DNA from: an uncultured Massilia sp.
GTDB taxonomy: Bacteria > Pseudomonadota > Gammaproteobacteria > Burkholderiales > Burkholderiaceae_D
Reading direction: 5' to 3'
Assembly (NCBI RefSeq): GCF_913773735.1
Contig: NZ_CAJYEB010000018.1
Coordinates: 1-64,000, forward strand
DNA: 64,000 nt
Shown here: one piece after another, positions 40,694 to 52,336 of the stretch
Layout: each line of letters starts with the position of its first letter
Numbering within the stretch: position 1 is the stretch's first letter
The notes under the pieces: model-generated
Database searches by the model: none
What the model was told of the DNA's origin: nothing
The model's input: only the letters and a program-made list of their open reading frames with translations
Made by a program: the position numbers and the translations under genes

Positions 40694-41620
40694 TCAGTAT
40701 TTCGCGTTGAGCAGCACCTGCGTGCGGAACGCCTCTTCCATCACGGCCTCCGCGAACTCGTGCACCAGCGCGTCCGGTTCGGCGGCGCGCATGAACAGGT
40801 GCACGGTCAACTGGCCCAGGTCCGCGATGGGGCGCATCGTGACGCCGGGCGGCAGCGCCGTGAAGATGTAGGCCGCGCCGATCATCAGGCCCGCGCCTTC
40901 GCTCGCCATCGAGATGCCCATCTGGACCTGCTGGGTCTCGTACACGAACTGCGGCGTGAAACCGGCGCGCCGGCAGGCGCCCACCAGCATGTCGTGAAGA
41001 TGCGGCACCACCTGGCGCTCGAAGAACACGAGGCGCTCGCCCGCCAGGTCCGCCACCGACAGCGACGTGCGCGCCGCCAGCGGGTGGTCGGCGCGCATGA
41101 CAGCGACCCACGGCCCGCTCAGGACCGGGCGCGCCGCGATGCCGCTGCCGGCCGTGGGCATGAACGCGGGCACGCCGACGCCGACGTCGATGATGTTCCT
41201 GGCCAGCGCATCGAACTGCAGGCCCGCGTGCATCTCGTGGCGCAGCACCTTCAGGCCCGGATAGGCGGCGCGCAGGCGCACCAGCGCCGGCGGGATGAAG
41301 GGAAGATTGGTGTATTCGACCATGCCGAGCGACAGCACGAACTCGCGTTCGTCGGCGGTCTCGCGGGTCAGCCGCAGCGCCCGCTGCAACTGCTCGAACA
41401 TCTTGTCGAGTTCCTCCTGCAGCACCGCGCCGGCCGGCGTCAGCGCCACCCGGCGGCCGTCGCGCACGAACAGCGCCACGCCGACGAACTCCTCGAGCTT
41501 GCTGATCTGCTGGCTCAGCGCCGGCTGCGTGATGAAGGCCAGGTCGGCCGCCTTGCGGAAATGAAGCTCCTGCGCCAGGATGGCAAAATAGCGCAGCTGG
41601 CGCAGTTCGATACCTCGCAT
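40694..41620 (-). CDS. LysR-family transcriptional regulator
   Basis: The 308-residue protein has a LysR winged helix-turn-helix at about 4-63 (LRQLRYFAILAQELHFRKAA, then ITQPALSQQISKLEE). The effector-binding domain spans about 90-300 and includes LSLGMVEYTNLPFIP. It resembles the BenM/CatM-like group controlling aromatic or organic acid catabolism. The ATG at 41620 has GAGGA upstream. LysR targets are usually divergent from the regulator, but the gene to its right (a chemoreceptor) is on the same strand, so its target is unclear; the nearby hydrolase-AEC-FAH operon is a candidate. Confidence 0.93.
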   Translation of the reverse strand: MRGIELRQLRYFAILAQELHFRKAADLAFITQPALSQQISKLEEFVGVALFVRDGRRVALTPAGAVLQEELDKMFEQLQRALRLTRETADEREFVLSLGMVEYTNLPFIPPALVRLRAAYPGLKVLRHEMHAGLQFDALARNIIDVGVGVPAFMPTAGSGIAARPVLSGPWVAVMRADHPLAARTSLSVADLAGERLVFFERQVVPHLHDMLVGACRRAGFTPQFVYETQQVQMGISMASEGAGLMIGAAYIFTALPPGVTMRPIADLGQLTVHLFMRAAEPDALVHEFAEAVMEEAFRTQVLLNAKY

Positions 41621-41691
41621 CGCGTCCTCGTCCGGGGCGCCGTCGGAGTGACGGCGGCTCGACGCGATCGTTGCACATTCCGCAGGCGAAA

Positions 41692-43335
41692 TCAATTTGC
41701 GGACGCCATGCTCATCCTTAAGATAGGGTTGGCGTCCTGCTCCCGGCGCCGTGCGTCGCGCGGCGCGGCGGCGGCCGGCGCGGCGGGCGCCGCCAGGCGG
41801 AACACGGCCACGGCCGCGGACAGCCGCGCCGCCTGTTCGCGCAGCGACGCGGAGGCCGCCGCCGCTTCCTCGACGAGCGCCGCGTTCTGCTGGGTCGCCT
41901 GGTCCATCTGCGCGACCGTCTGGTTGACCTGGCCGATGCCGTCGCTCTGCTCCCGGCTGGCCCCGGCGATCTCGCGCATGCGCTGCTGCACGCCGTCGAT
42001 GCCGGCGACGATGCGCTCCATCGTGCCGCCCGCCTCGCGCACCAGCGCCGCGCCGGCCGCCACCTGCGCGCCGGAGGCGCCGATCAGGTCCTTCACCTGC
42101 CGCGCCGCGGCGGCGCTGCGGTGCGCCAGGTTGCGCACCTCGCCGGCGACGACGGCGAAACCGCGTCCCTGGTCCCCCGCGCGGGCCGCCTCGACCGCCG
42201 CGTTCAGCGCCAGGATGTTGGTCTGGAAGGCGATGCCGTCGATGACGCCGATGATCTCGGCGATGCGCGCGGCCGAGGCGTCGATGGCGTCCATCGTGTC
42301 GATCACGCGCCGCACGACGGCGCCGCCGCGGCGCGCGCCATCCGCCGCCGCTTCCGCCTGGCGGCTGGCCGCGTGGGCGTTCTCGCTGGCCTGGCGCACC
42401 GCCGCCGTCAGCTGTTCCATCGACGCGGCAGTCTCTTCCAGCGACGCGGCCTGCTCCTCGGTGCGCGCCGACAGGTCGAGGTTGCCGCTGGCGATCTCGC
42501 ACGAGGCGCCGGCGATGGTGTCGGCGCCGGCGCGGATCGTGCCGACCGTCGTCGCCAGCATCGCCTGCATGCGCGCCATCGCGCCCAGCACGCTCGTCTC
42601 GTCGCCGGGCCGCGTGGCCACCGCGACGGCCAGGTCGCCGGCGGCGATGCGGCTCGCGATCGCGGCCGCGTAGGCCGGTTCCCCGCCGAGCTCCTTCATC
42701 AGGCCGCGGTGGATGACGACCACCAGCGCGCCCAGCGCCGCGCACAGCGCCGCCAGCAGCGCCGCGCCGCGCGCCAGGCCGCGTTCGAACGCGTGCTCGA
42801 TGTCGTCGACGTAGACGCCGGAACTGAGGTTCCAGTCCCACGGCGCGAAGTGCGCGACGCGCATCAGCTTCGGCTCCTCGACGGTGCTGCCCGGACGCGG
42901 GTAGGCGTAGCGCACGAAGCCCGCGCTGCCTTCGCGCCCGATGCGCGCGACTTCCTCGAACACGTGGACGCCGTTGCCGTCCCGGTAGCCGGCGAGGTTC
43001 TTGCCCGTCATGTTGGCCAGGAAGGGATGCATCACCACGTTGGCGCGCGAGTCGGTGACGGTCAGGTAGCCGTCCTTGCCGTAGCGGAAATGGCGCAGCC
43101 GCTCGAGCGCCTGCGCCCGCGCCTGCTCCGGCGTCAGCAAGCCTTTCGCGGCCATGCCGGCATACTCTTCCACGATGCTCATCGCGGCGTCGACGATGTT
43201 GGTGAGGTCGGCGCGGCGCTCGTCGATGCGCACGACGCGTTGCTCCCAGGCGCCGTAGCCGGCCAGCGCGGCCATGCACAGCAGGGCCAGCACGGAGGGA
43301 ATCCACAATCTGCGGGAAAACGTCAGGGCTTTCAT
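41692..43335 (-). CDS. Methyl-accepting chemotaxis protein with single Cache sensor
   Basis: The 547-residue receptor has a transmembrane helix at about 8-28 and a periplasmic single-Cache_2 sensor at about 30-185 ([20 protein letters not shown], then [12 protein letters not shown]). A second transmembrane helix lies at about 192-212, followed by a HAMP-like region and the cytoplasmic signalling hairpin with the tip [20 protein letters not shown]. sCache_2 receptors often bind small carboxylates. The ATG at 43335 was preferred because AAGGA lies just upstream; another ATG four codons earlier lacks it. It lies upstream of the LysR gene on the same strand. No CheW-binding pentapeptide is seen at the C-terminus. 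Confidence 0.93.
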   Translation of the reverse strand: MKALTFSRRLWIPSVLALLCMAALAGYGAWEQRVVRIDERRADLTNIVDAAMSIVEEYAGMAAKGLLTPEQARAQALERLRHFRYGKDGYLTVTDSRANVVMHPFLANMTGKNLAGYRDGNGVHVFEEVARIGREGSAGFVRYAYPRPGSTVEEPKLMRVAHFAPWDWNLSSGVYVDDIEHAFERGLARGAALLAALCAALGALVVVIHRGLMKELGGEPAYAAAIASRIAAGDLAVAVATRPGDETSVLGAMARMQAMLATTVGTIRAGADTIAGASCEIASGNLDLSARTEEQAASLEETAASMEQLTAAVRQASENAHAASRQAEAAADGARRGGAVVRRVIDTMDAIDASAARIAEIIGVIDGIAFQTNILALNAAVEAARAGDQGRGFAVVAGEVRNLAHRSAAAARQVKDLIGASGAQVAAGAALVREAGGTMERIVAGIDGVQQRMREIAGASREQSDGIGQVNQTVAQMDQATQQNAALVEEAAAASASLREQAARLSAAVAVFRLAAPAAPAAAAPRDARRREQDANPILRMSMASAN

Positions 43336-43456
43336 CACATCCTTCATGGTTGTCGGTACCGACGAAGTATGTGACGCGCCCGGCCGGCCGGCCAATTAGT
43401 TCGGGACGCGCACGGCGATAAGCGGCGGCGAGGGGCGCCGCCGCCGGCCCGGGACG

Positions 43457-44053
43457 CTACAGGGTCTTGACGAACGCGCGCACGCCGCCCAGCAGCATCT
43501 CGATCGACATCGCGGTCAGGATCAGGCCCATCAGCCGCTCGAAGGCGGTCATGACCTGCGGGCCGAGCACCTTCAGCAGGCGTTCGGCGCCGAGGAACAC
43601 GGCCAGCCAGACGATGCCCACGGCGGCCAGCGCGGCCACGTGCACCATCACCTCCTCGACGTTCTGCGAGGTGAACAGCAGCACCGTCGCCAGCGCCGAC
43701 GGGCCGGCCAGCGCGGGGATCGCCAGCGGCACGATGAACGGTTCGCCGTGCTCGCTGCGTCCCAGCACGCCGTCCGGGTGCGGGAAGATCATGCGGATCG
43801 CGATCAGCAGCAGGATCACGCTGCCGCCGATGCGCAGCGAGATGTCGGTGAGCTGCAGGGCGTTCAGGAAGTGGCGCCCGAAGAACATGAACAGCAGCAG
43901 CAGCAGGAAGGCGATCGCGCACTCGCGGATCACGATGCGCGGGCGCCGGGCCGGCGCGGTTTCCTTCAGGGCGGCGACGAACAGGGGGACGTTGCCGAAC
44001 GGGTCGGTAACGAGCAGCAGCAGGATGAAGGTCTGAAAAAAGCTCTGGGTCAT
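43457..44053 (-). CDS. MarC family (UPF0056) inner-membrane protein
   Basis: The 198-residue protein has six hydrophobic segments and the family pattern LLLVTDPFGNVPLF near the N-terminus. IGGSVILLLIAIRMIFP lies in the middle and VPLAIPALAGPSALATVLLF in the second half. MarC/YhgN proteins are integral membrane proteins of unproven, transporter-like function; the old link to multiple antibiotic resistance was not upheld. It lies between two chemoreceptor genes with gaps of about 100 bases on each side, so it is probably its own unit. Confidence 0.93.
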   Translation of the reverse strand: MTQSFFQTFILLLLVTDPFGNVPLFVAALKETAPARRPRIVIRECAIAFLLLLLFMFFGRHFLNALQLTDISLRIGGSVILLLIAIRMIFPHPDGVLGRSEHGEPFIVPLAIPALAGPSALATVLLFTSQNVEEVMVHVAALAAVGIVWLAVFLGAERLLKVLGPQVMTAFERLMGLILTAMSIEMLLGGVRAFVKTL

Positions 44054-44157
44054 GGATTCTCGCCGTGGGATCGCGGTTGGGCTGTTCTAACCAGCAATCT
44101 TAACCGATCCACCATCCCGGCGGCGAGGTCCGGCGGCGGGCGGGCGCCGCCTGCCGC

Positions 44158-45828
44158 TCAGAAGGTTTCCCAGGCCTCCTGCGCCGCCACCGGTTCCGTG
44201 CGCGCACGCGCGCCGCGCACCGCCGGCAGCGCCTTGCGCGCCGGCGCCGGCGCCGCCGTCCGCGCGGCCACGGCCGGCGGCGCGTCCTTCAGCTTGAACA
44301 CGCGCACGGCCCCGCTCAGGTCCGCGGCCTGGCGCTGCATCGTCTCCGACGCGGCGGCGGCTTCCTCGACCAGCGAGGCGTTCTGCTGCGTGGTCTGGTC
44401 CATCTGGCTGATCGCCTCGTTGATCTGTTCGATGCCCAGCGTCTGCTCGCGGGTGGCGGCGCTGATCTCGCCCATGATGTCGGCCACGCGGCGGATGCTC
44501 TCGACGATTTCCTGCATCGTCGTGCCGGCCTGGCCGACCAGCGTGCTGCCCGCCTCGACGTTCGACACCGAGGCGTCGATCAGGACCTTGATTTCCTTGG
44601 CCGCGGCGGCCGAGCGCTGCGCCAGGTTGCGCACCTCGCCCGCGACGACCGCGAAGCCGCGGCCCTGCTCGCCGGCGCGCGCCGCCTCGACGGCGGCGTT
44701 CAGCGCCAGGATATTGGTCTGGAACGCGATGCCGTCGATGACGCTGATGATGTCGACGATCTTCTTCGACGACGCGTCGATCGCGCCCATCGTGTCGATC
44801 ACCTTGCCGACCACGTTGCCGCCGCGCGCCGCCACGTCGCTGGCCGAGCCGGCCAGCTGGTTGGCCTGGCGCGCATTGTCCGAGGTCTGCTTGACGGTCG
44901 AGGTCAGTTCTTCCATCGACGACGCCGTTTCTTCCAGCGAGCTGGCCTGCTGCTCGGTGCGCGACGACAGTTCGGTATTGCCGGAGGCGATCTCGTCGGC
45001 GGCGCCTGCGATCTGGCCGGCGCCCTGGATGACGCGCGTGACCAGGTCGCGCAACTCGTCGTTCATGTCGCGCAGCGCTTCGAGCAGCTGGCCGGCCTCG
45101 TCGCGGCCGGTGACGACGATGTCGGCGGTCAGGTCGCCCTTCGAGACGCGGCGCGCGATGTCGATCGCCTCGCGCAGCGGGGCGACGATGCTACGGCTCA
45201 GCAGCAGGCCGGCGCCGGCGACGAACAGCACCAGCAGCGCCGTCAGTACGCCCTGCAGGCGCAGGCTCATCGCCGCCGCTTCCTCGATCCGTCCGGCTTC
45301 CTTGTCGATCGCCTTGCGCTGCATGTCGACCAGGTCGCGCAGCAGGCCCTGGTACTGGTTCGAGGCCGGGACGAACTTCTCGTCCATGATGCGGCCGGCC
45401 GTCTCGTTGTCGCCCGCTTCCTTGGCCTTGGTGAGCGCCGCCTTCTGCTTGTTGTAGTAGTCGCGCGCATCCGAGATCTGCTTGAGCAGCTGCGCTTCCT
45501 GCGGCGACGTCAGCAGCGTGCCGACCTGCTTGAGCAGTTCGCCCGCCTCCTTCGAGCCCTTGGCCGAGTCCTCGGCGAAGAACTGGACCAGGCCGTTGTC
45601 GCTGCTTTTCGCGATCGCCAGCGTGCGGCGCGAGCCGCCGTAGATCGTGCGATACCAGTCCGAGACGAGCCGTTCCTTGGCGAGCGGAACGCTCATCAAT
45701 TCCCGCGTCGAATGGGTCATTTTATTTAGCTGGAACAAACCGATGCCCGTAATGACGATGGCGAACAGCAGGATGAGCAAAAAAACCAGGCCGATTTTCT
45801 TGCCGATATTGAAATTCTTCATGAACAC
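44158..45828 (-). CDS. Methyl-accepting chemotaxis protein with 4-helix-bundle sensor
   Basis: The 556-residue receptor has transmembrane helices at about 12-32 and 190-210 and a periplasmic four-helix-bundle sensor between them of the type found in Tar-like or 4HB_MCP receptors. HAMP spans about 212-265, and the signalling domain has the tip [20 protein letters not shown]. The C-terminus ends with QEAWETF, resembling the terminal tether pentapeptide (xWxxF) for methylation enzymes CheR and CheB. A GTG at 45828 is preferred as start because GGAG lies eight bases upstream; the ATG two codons later would be 14 bases away. It diverges from the second gluconate-dehydrogenase-like operon. Confidence 0.93.
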   Translation of the reverse strand: MFMKNFNIGKKIGLVFLLILLFAIVITGIGLFQLNKMTHSTRELMSVPLAKERLVSDWYRTIYGGSRRTLAIAKSSDNGLVQFFAEDSAKGSKEAGELLKQVGTLLTSPQEAQLLKQISDARDYYNKQKAALTKAKEAGDNETAGRIMDEKFVPASNQYQGLLRDLVDMQRKAIDKEAGRIEEAAAMSLRLQGVLTALLVLFVAGAGLLLSRSIVAPLREAIDIARRVSKGDLTADIVVTGRDEAGQLLEALRDMNDELRDLVTRVIQGAGQIAGAADEIASGNTELSSRTEQQASSLEETASSMEELTSTVKQTSDNARQANQLAGSASDVAARGGNVVGKVIDTMGAIDASSKKIVDIISVIDGIAFQTNILALNAAVEAARAGEQGRGFAVVAGEVRNLAQRSAAAAKEIKVLIDASVSNVEAGSTLVGQAGTTMQEIVESIRRVADIMGEISAATREQTLGIEQINEAISQMDQTTQQNASLVEEAAAASETMQRQAADLSGAVRVFKLKDAPPAVAARTAAPAPARKALPAVRGARARTEPVAAQEAWETF

Positions 45829-45946
45829 GATGATGACTCCGGGGTACCGAATGGAAATTCTGATTTTGCGTAATTGCAGCAGTATAGTTTGATGTTTCCC
45901 GTAGGCAAATTAACTTTGTCGATTGCGTCCTTAATACAACACCGTC

Positions 45947-45975
45947 ATGCCACCCACATAAATCGCAGATATAAT
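45947..45975 (+). promoter_or_regulatory. Promoter of the second GMC dehydrogenase operon
   Basis: A perfect TATAAT at 45970-45975 is preceded by ATGCCA (45947-45952) at 17 bp. The predicted transcript start is about 87 bases before the subunit 3 start codon. The surrounding 240-bp divergent gap is AT-rich. Confidence 0.5.
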
Positions 45976-46068
45976 TCCTGGAAGAAAGTTTCATTAGGGA
46001 ATTAAATAACGAGACGGACGGCGCACGCCGAGGCCGCACATTCCTTCAATCCACGACATGGAAAGCAC

Positions 46069-46800
46069 ATGACCGATTCCACCCAATCCGGCCCGCGGCG
46101 GGATTTCCTGCTGAAGTCCCTGGCCGGGGCCGCCGCCGCCGTACCGCTCGCCGCTCGCGCCCAGCCCGCGCCCGCCACGCCGCCGGTGCCAGCCGTGCCG
46201 GCGGCGGCGCCCGATGCCCCGCCCGCCGGCTACACCTGGCTGCGTCCCGCCGAACAGGTCTTCGTCGAAGCCCTCGTCAACCACATGTGCCCGGCCGACG
46301 GCCTCGGCCCCAACGGCGTCGACCTGGGCCTCAACACGTATTTCGACCGTGCGCTCGGCGGCAACTGGGGCCAGGGCGACCGGCTCTACCTGCAGGGCCC
46401 GTTCCGCCAGGGCAGCGCCAACCAGGGCTACCAGCTCGGCATGACGCCCGCCGCGCTGTTTCGCGCCGGCACCGAGGGCGTGGCCGCCTACCTGCAGGCG
46501 ACCTACCAGAAAAGCTTCGACGCCCTGCCGGCCGACACCCGCGAACAGGTGCTGAAGGACCTGCAGGCCGGCAAGATCGCATTGCCGAACGGCGTGCCGG
46601 CGAAGACGTATTTCGCGCAGTTGCTGCAGATGTTCTACGAAGGCATGTTCGCCGACCCGATCTACGGCGGCAACCGCGACAAGATGGGCTGGAAGCTGAT
46701 CGGCTACCCGGGCGTGAACACGACCAACAAGCTCAATATCGTGAAATTCCGCAACAAGCCGTACCGGCCTGCTCCCCTCGGCATTGCCGACCTCAGCTGA
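46069..46800 (+). CDS. Gluconate 2-dehydrogenase subunit 3-family protein with Tat signal (complex 2)
   Basis: The 243-residue protein has a twin-arginine signal (PRRDFLLKSLAGAAAAVPLAA) and a Pro/Ala spacer. The subunit 3 domain has VNHMCPADGLGPNGVDLG, GYQLGMTPAALFRAG, FAQLLQMFYEGMFADPIYGG and WKLIGYPG. It should chaperone and co-export the flavoprotein encoded 12 bases downstream. It resembles the complex 1 subunit at 34990 but is clearly diverged. It heads the rightward operon subunit 3, GMC, cytochrome c. Confidence 0.93.
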   Translation: MTDSTQSGPRRDFLLKSLAGAAAAVPLAARAQPAPATPPVPAVPAAAPDAPPAGYTWLRPAEQVFVEALVNHMCPADGLGPNGVDLGLNTYFDRALGGNWGQGDRLYLQGPFRQGSANQGYQLGMTPAALFRAGTEGVAAYLQATYQKSFDALPADTREQVLKDLQAGKIALPNGVPAKTYFAQLLQMFYEGMFADPIYGGNRDKMGWKLIGYPGVNTTNKLNIVKFRNKPYRPAPLGIADLS

Positions 46801-46812
46801 CGAAAGCGAACC

Positions 46813-48582
46813 ATGAAGACAATGAAGGAAGTGGATGTGGTGCTGGTCGGCGCCGGCTGGACCGGCGGCATCCTGGCCAAGGAATTCGCCGAGGCCGGCA
46901 TGACCGTGGTGTGCCTGGAGCGCGGCGGCCCGCAGAACGCGGCCGACGATTTCACCGTGCCGCGCATGCGCGACGAACTGGCGGTGGGCCAGCGTTTCTC
47001 GATGATGGTCAATCCCGTCGACCATACCGAGACGATCCGCAACGACGGCAAGCAGACCGCCCTGCCCTACCGCCGCCTGGGTTCCTACCTGGTCGGCACC
47101 GGCGTGGGCGGCGCCAGCACCCACTGGAACGGCCACACCTGGCGCTGGACCGACGACGATTTCCAGATCCGCTCGCGCTACGAGCAGCGCTACGGCAAGG
47201 GCTACATCCCGGCCGACATGACGATCCAGGACTGGGGCGTCACCTATGCGGAACTGGAAAAGTACTACGACAAGTTCGAGAAGACCGCGGGCATTTCCGG
47301 CCAGGCCGGCAACCTGAAGGGCAAGCGGGTCGCGGGGGGCAATCCGTTCGAGGCGCCGCGCAGCGGCGACTACCCGCTGCCGCCGATCGACAACGGCCAC
47401 GCCGGCGACCTGTTCGCGGCCACGGCGAAGGGTCTCGGCTACCACCCGTTCCCGCGCCCGACCGCCTGCGCCTCGCGCGCCTACACCAACCCGGACGGCG
47501 CCAAGTTCGGCGAGTGCCAGTACTGCGGCCATTGCGAGCGCTTCGGCTGCGAGGCCAACGCCAAGGGCGGCGCCCACATGACGGTGATCCCGGCCGCGCT
47601 GCGCCAGCCGACCTTCACGCTGCGCACCAATGCCTGGGTCACGAAGATCGAGCGCGACGCGTCCGGCAGGAAAGCCACCGGCGTCACCTACACCGATACC
47701 ATCACCGGCGAGGAAGCGTTCCAGCCGGGCCGCATCGTGGTGCTGTGCGCGTTCGGCCTGAACAACGTGCACCTGATGCTGACCTCGGGCATCGGCCAGC
47801 CCTACGACCCGGCCAGCGGCAAGGGCCTGATCGGCAAGAACTACTGTTACCAGACCGGCGCCGGCGCCCTGCTGTTCTTCGAGGACCAGCAGTTCCACCC
47901 CTACATGGCGACCGGCGGCAGCAGCATGCTGATCGACGACTTCCACGCCAACTGGCAGTTCGACCGCGCGCCGTTCGGCTTCGTCGGCGGCTCGATCATC
48001 GGCACCGCGATGTACGGCGGCCGCCCGATCCAGTGGCATCCGGTGCCGGCCGGCACGCCGGGCTGGGGCAGCAAGTGGAAGGAAGAGACGGCCAAGTGGT
48101 ACGACCGCACGATGAACATCGTGGCCGCCGGCAGCGTGATGCCGAACCGCGGCAACTACCTCGACCTGGACCCGACCTACCGCAACCGCCTCGGCGCGCC
48201 GCTGATGCGCATGACCTTCGACTACAAGGACAACGAGAAGAAGCTGTCCGCGCATTCGGCCGAGGTCATCAACCGGATCGCCGAGGCCATGCGCCCGACA
48301 CGGCTGAACAAGGCCAGCGCGCGCGAATCGTGGAACGCCACGGTCTACCAGAGCACCCACAACACCGGCGGCACCATCATGGGCACCAACCCGGGCAACT
48401 CGGTGACCAACAAGTACGGCCAGGTGTGGGACGTCGACAACCTGTTCATCATGGGCGCCTCGCTGTTCCCGCACAACTCGGCCTACAACCCGACCGGTCC
48501 CGTCGGCGCCATCGCCTACATGGCGGCCGACGCCATCAAGACCACCTACGTCAAGCACCCTGGAAAACTCATCGATGCATAA
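46813..48582 (+). CDS. GMC-family flavoprotein dehydrogenase, large subunit (complex 2)
   Basis: The 589-residue flavoprotein has FAD motif LVGAGWTGGILAKEF near residue 10, GTGVGGASTHWNGH, and the Cys-rich CQYCGHCERFGC (the same 2-2-4 Cys spacing as complex 1), a probable Fe-S ligand set. The C-terminal STHNTGGTIMGTN and YNPTGPVGAIAYMAAD form the GMC active-site region. Export would rely on the Tat-signalled subunit 3. Its last codons overlap the cytochrome c start by 8 bp. The sugar or alcohol substrate is unknown; fructose, gluconate and 2-ketogluconate-type dehydrogenases share this layout. Confidence 0.92.
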   Translation: MKTMKEVDVVLVGAGWTGGILAKEFAEAGMTVVCLERGGPQNAADDFTVPRMRDELAVGQRFSMMVNPVDHTETIRNDGKQTALPYRRLGSYLVGTGVGGASTHWNGHTWRWTDDDFQIRSRYEQRYGKGYIPADMTIQDWGVTYAELEKYYDKFEKTAGISGQAGNLKGKRVAGGNPFEAPRSGDYPLPPIDNGHAGDLFAATAKGLGYHPFPRPTACASRAYTNPDGAKFGECQYCGHCERFGCEANAKGGAHMTVIPAALRQPTFTLRTNAWVTKIERDASGRKATGVTYTDTITGEEAFQPGRIVVLCAFGLNNVHLMLTSGIGQPYDPASGKGLIGKNYCYQTGAGALLFFEDQQFHPYMATGGSSMLIDDFHANWQFDRAPFGFVGGSIIGTAMYGGRPIQWHPVPAGTPGWGSKWKEETAKWYDRTMNIVAAGSVMPNRGNYLDLDPTYRNRLGAPLMRMTFDYKDNEKKLSAHSAEVINRIAEAMRPTRLNKASARESWNATVYQSTHNTGGTIMGTNPGNSVTNKYGQVWDVDNLFIMGASLFPHNSAYNPTGPVGAIAYMAADAIKTTYVKHPGKLIDA

Positions 48583-48934
48583 GTTCGTTCTCGCGCTGGC
48601 CCTCGCGGCCGGTACCGCCCACGCGCAACCCGCCGACGAGGTCGGCCGCAAGACCTTCGAGACCTGCGCCGCCTGCCATTCGTTCAAGGAAGGCGACAAC
48701 GGCACCGGCCCGTCGCTGCACGCCATCGTCGGCCGCAAGGCCGGCACCGTCGAGGGCTTCCGCTATTCCGGCCCGCTCAAGCGCAGCAACATCGTCTGGG
48801 ACGAGGCCAGCCTGACCGCGTTCCTGCGCGATCCCCAGCAGGCCGTGCCGGGCAACCGCATGCCGTTCTCGGGGATCGAGGACGAGGCGGCGCTCAAGGC
48901 GGTGGTGCGCTACCTGCAGGCGCAAGCCAAGTAA
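48575..48934 (+). CDS. Small class I cytochrome c (one heme)
   Basis: The 119-residue periplasmic cytochrome has a signal peptide (FVLALALAAGTAHA), one heme site CAACHS near residue 32 and the Met ligand in NRMPFSG near 95. It resembles mitochondrial-type cytochrome c552. Overlap with the GMC gene suggests it takes electrons from complex 2, in place of the three-heme subunit used by complex 1. A strong terminator follows. Confidence 0.93.
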   Translation: MHKFVLALALAAGTAHAQPADEVGRKTFETCAACHSFKEGDNGTGPSLHAIVGRKAGTVEGFRYSGPLKRSNIVWDEASLTAFLRDPQQAVPGNRMPFSGIEDEAALKAVVRYLQAQAK

Positions 48935-48972
48935 CCCGGGCCGGTCGTCCCGCGCGGGACGCCGCGCCCGCA

Positions 48973-49007
48973 AGCAAAAAAAATGGCGCCTCGCGGCGCC
49001 ATTTTTC
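48973..49007. terminator. Bidirectional intrinsic terminator
   Basis: An 11-bp stem AAAATGGCGCC and its complement with a TCGC loop is followed by T5 rightward, and leftward the upstream A-run gives T8. It serves both the rightward cytochrome c operon and the leftward phosphoribosyltransferase operon. Confidence 0.92.
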
Positions 49008-49032
49008 ATCGGGCGGCCCGCGGGCCGCGCGC

Positions 49033-49575
49033 TCACTTCTGCTCGAACTTCTTCAGCCAAGCCGACAGCTGGTGCGGACGCAGGCCGTCGTAGTCCTCGA
49101 ACGGCTGGTGGATCCACGGGTTGTGCGGCAGGTCGTCCATGTGGTAGTCCGGCACGAACGACGAGGTGCCCTTGACCCAGATGACGGCCGAGCGCACTTC
49201 GGTGACGTCCGGGTAGTTCGCCTGCAGGTGCTCGCGCACCTTGGCCAGCGTGACGCCGGAATCGGCCAGGTCGTCGACCAGCAGGATGCGGCCGGCCAGC
49301 GGACCCTTGGTCATCGTCATGTACTTGGCGATGTCCAGGTTGCCCTGCTTGGTGCCCGCTTCCTCGCGGTAGGAGCTGGTCGACAGGATCGCCAGCGGCA
49401 CGTCGAAGATGCGCGAGATGACGTCGCCCGGACGCACGCCGCCGCGCGCCAGGCACAGCACCATGTCGAACTTCCAGTTCGATTCGTAGACCTTCAGCGC
49501 CAGGCGCTCGACCAGGCGATTGTAGTCATCCCAGGAAACCCACAGGTCCTTGTCGGTCGATGCAGGAGTATTCAT
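49033..49575 (-). CDS. Phosphoribosyltransferase, purine-salvage type
   Basis: The 180-residue type I phosphoribosyltransferase has the PRPP loop ILLVDDLADSGVTL near residues 96-109. A flexible-loop region YREEAGTKQGN and LCLARGGVRPGDVISRIF, characteristic of the Gpt/xanthine-hypoxanthine group, are also visible. It would salvage guanine, xanthine or hypoxanthine with PRPP. It is transcribed with purA (24-bp gap) and hisZ, which fits a purine and histidine (ATP/PRPP-using) cluster. Base specificity is not certain. Confidence 0.88.
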   Translation of the reverse strand: MNTPASTDKDLWVSWDDYNRLVERLALKVYESNWKFDMVLCLARGGVRPGDVISRIFDVPLAILSTSSYREEAGTKQGNLDIAKYMTMTKGPLAGRILLVDDLADSGVTLAKVREHLQANYPDVTEVRSAVIWVKGTSSFVPDYHMDDLPHNPWIHQPFEDYDGLRPHQLSAWLKKFEQK

Positions 49576-49599
49576 CGTTCAGTAATCCCTCTTGTTCTC

Positions 49600-50913
<1,314 letters not shown>

Positions 50914-52068
50914 TTAACCTAAGTTTTTGAGAATCCAATTTCCTTGTTCGAGGACGAGCACGCGGTCGCACTCGAACTCATCCTGTACATTGTCGTGACC
51001 CGGCATGGACTGGATCACCACTTCGCCGGCCTTGCGCAATTCGGCGATTTTCTCGCGCAGTTCGGGCGTGTTGCCCCACGGCGCACGAATGGAGTGCTTG
51101 CGCTCGGCGACCGGCAGCAGCCGCGCCAGTTCGCGCAGGTCGAGCGAGAAGCCGGTCGCCGGACGCGCGCGGCCGAAGGCTTCGCCGACGTGGTCGTAGC
51201 GCCCGCCGCGCGCCACCGCGTTCGGCAGGCCCGGCACGTACAGCGCGAACATCGCGCCGCTCTCGTACTGGTAGCCGCGCAGGTCGGCCAGGTCGATCGC
51301 GATCTTCGCGCGGCCGATGGCCGACGCCGCCAGCGCGGCGAGTTCGGCCAGCGCGCGCGTGATGCCGGGCATTGCCGGCAGCAATTCCTTGGCCCAGGCC
51401 AGCACCTCGATGTCGCCGTACAGGTTCGGCAGCGCCAGCAGGGCGTCGCGGGTGGCCGGCGCGTAGTCGCGCGTGGCTTCCTCCAGGCCCGGGATGTCCT
51501 TCGAGCGCAGCAGCCCGTACAGCAGCTGCTCGTCGCGCTTGGCCAGCAGGTCGTCGTCCAGCAGCGCGCGCAGCACGCCGACGTGGGACAGGTCCAGGCG
51601 CGGCTCGTCGAAGCCGGCCAGGCGCAGCGAGGCGAGCGCCAGTTCCTGGATCTCGGCGTCGGCCTCGAGGCCGGCATGGCCGTAGATCTCGGCGCCGATC
51701 TGCAGCGGCTCGCGGGTGGCGTGCAGGCCGGACGGCTGCGTGTGCAGCACGCTGCCGCAATAGCACAGGCGCGTCACCGTGTCGCGGTTGAGCAGGTGGG
51801 CGTCGATGCGGGCGACCTGGGTGGTCATGTCGGCGCGCAGGCCGAGCAGGCGGCCGCTCATCGAGTCGACCAGCTTGAAGGTCTTGCTGTCGGTATCCTG
51901 CCCCGCCCCGGCCAGCAGCGAGTCGACGTATTCGAGCATGGGCGGCATCACAAGTTCGTAGCCATAGGTACGGAACGTGTCGAGCATGAGGCGGCGCAGC
52001 TCTTCGATCTTGCGCGCTTCGGACGGCAAGACGTCGGCGATATTCTCGGGCAGAAGCCAGGTAGGCAT
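50914..52068 (-). CDS. hisZ: ATP phosphoribosyltransferase regulatory subunit
   Basis: The 384-residue paralogue of the HisS catalytic domain lacks tRNA ligase function and pairs with the short form of HisG in histidine biosynthesis. It starts with the family [15 protein letters not shown] and has [37 protein letters not shown] near 265-284 and [10 protein letters not shown]. The ATG at 52068 gives the expected N-terminus, though no strong Shine-Dalgarno is visible. The order hisZ-purA is conserved in betaproteobacteria, next to hflC. hisG is not in the window. Confidence 0.96.
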   Translation of the reverse strand: MPTWLLPENIADVLPSEARKIEELRRLMLDTFRTYGYELVMPPMLEYVDSLLAGAGQDTDSKTFKLVDSMSGRLLGLRADMTTQVARIDAHLLNRDTVTRLCYCGSVLHTQPSGLHATREPLQIGAEIYGHAGLEADAEIQELALASLRLAGFDEPRLDLSHVGVLRALLDDDLLAKRDEQLLYGLLRSKDIPGLEEATRDYAPATRDALLALPNLYGDIEVLAWAKELLPAMPGITRALAELAALAASAIGRAKIAIDLADLRGYQYESGAMFALYVPGLPNAVARGGRYDHVGEAFGRARPATGFSLDLRELARLLPVAERKHSIRAPWGNTPELREKIAELRKAGEVVIQSMPGHDNVQDEFECDRVLVLEQGNWILKNLG

Positions 52069-52336
52069 GGGCAAAGCGATAGGGAGTTATTAAATGTCGG
52101 GCAACATCGAGCGCGGCTTTGCACGCGTTCCTTGCGCCGAATCGACGATTTTAACCGAAAACCGGGCTCGGTTGGCAGTCAAGATGTCTGGAGCGAATGA
52201 TAACGTTGTCGATGTCCCACGGGAAATTGGGGAAATAGCGACAACGGATGCACGGGAACAGGACAGGTTTGCGGCGAAAACCGGGGCAGAGTCCTTGAAA
52301 AGCGACACCGGACTCCGCCCCCGCGCGCCACACCGG
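52069..52336. other. Gap between hisZ and hflC
   Basis: These 268 bases separate two leftward operons. Many betaproteobacteria have a small DUF2065 gene here; the only open frame present (about 60 residues, 52151-52333) is not membrane-like and has no family pattern, so I do not call it. A TTGACT (52182-52177) and a TAAAAT (52153-52148) exist but are 23 bp apart, too far for a normal promoter. Confidence 0.45.

Noticed and set aside
52151..52333. Possible DUF2065 small membrane protein between hisZ and hflC
   Set aside because: The 60-residue frame has no hydrophobic segments and no resemblance to DUF2065.
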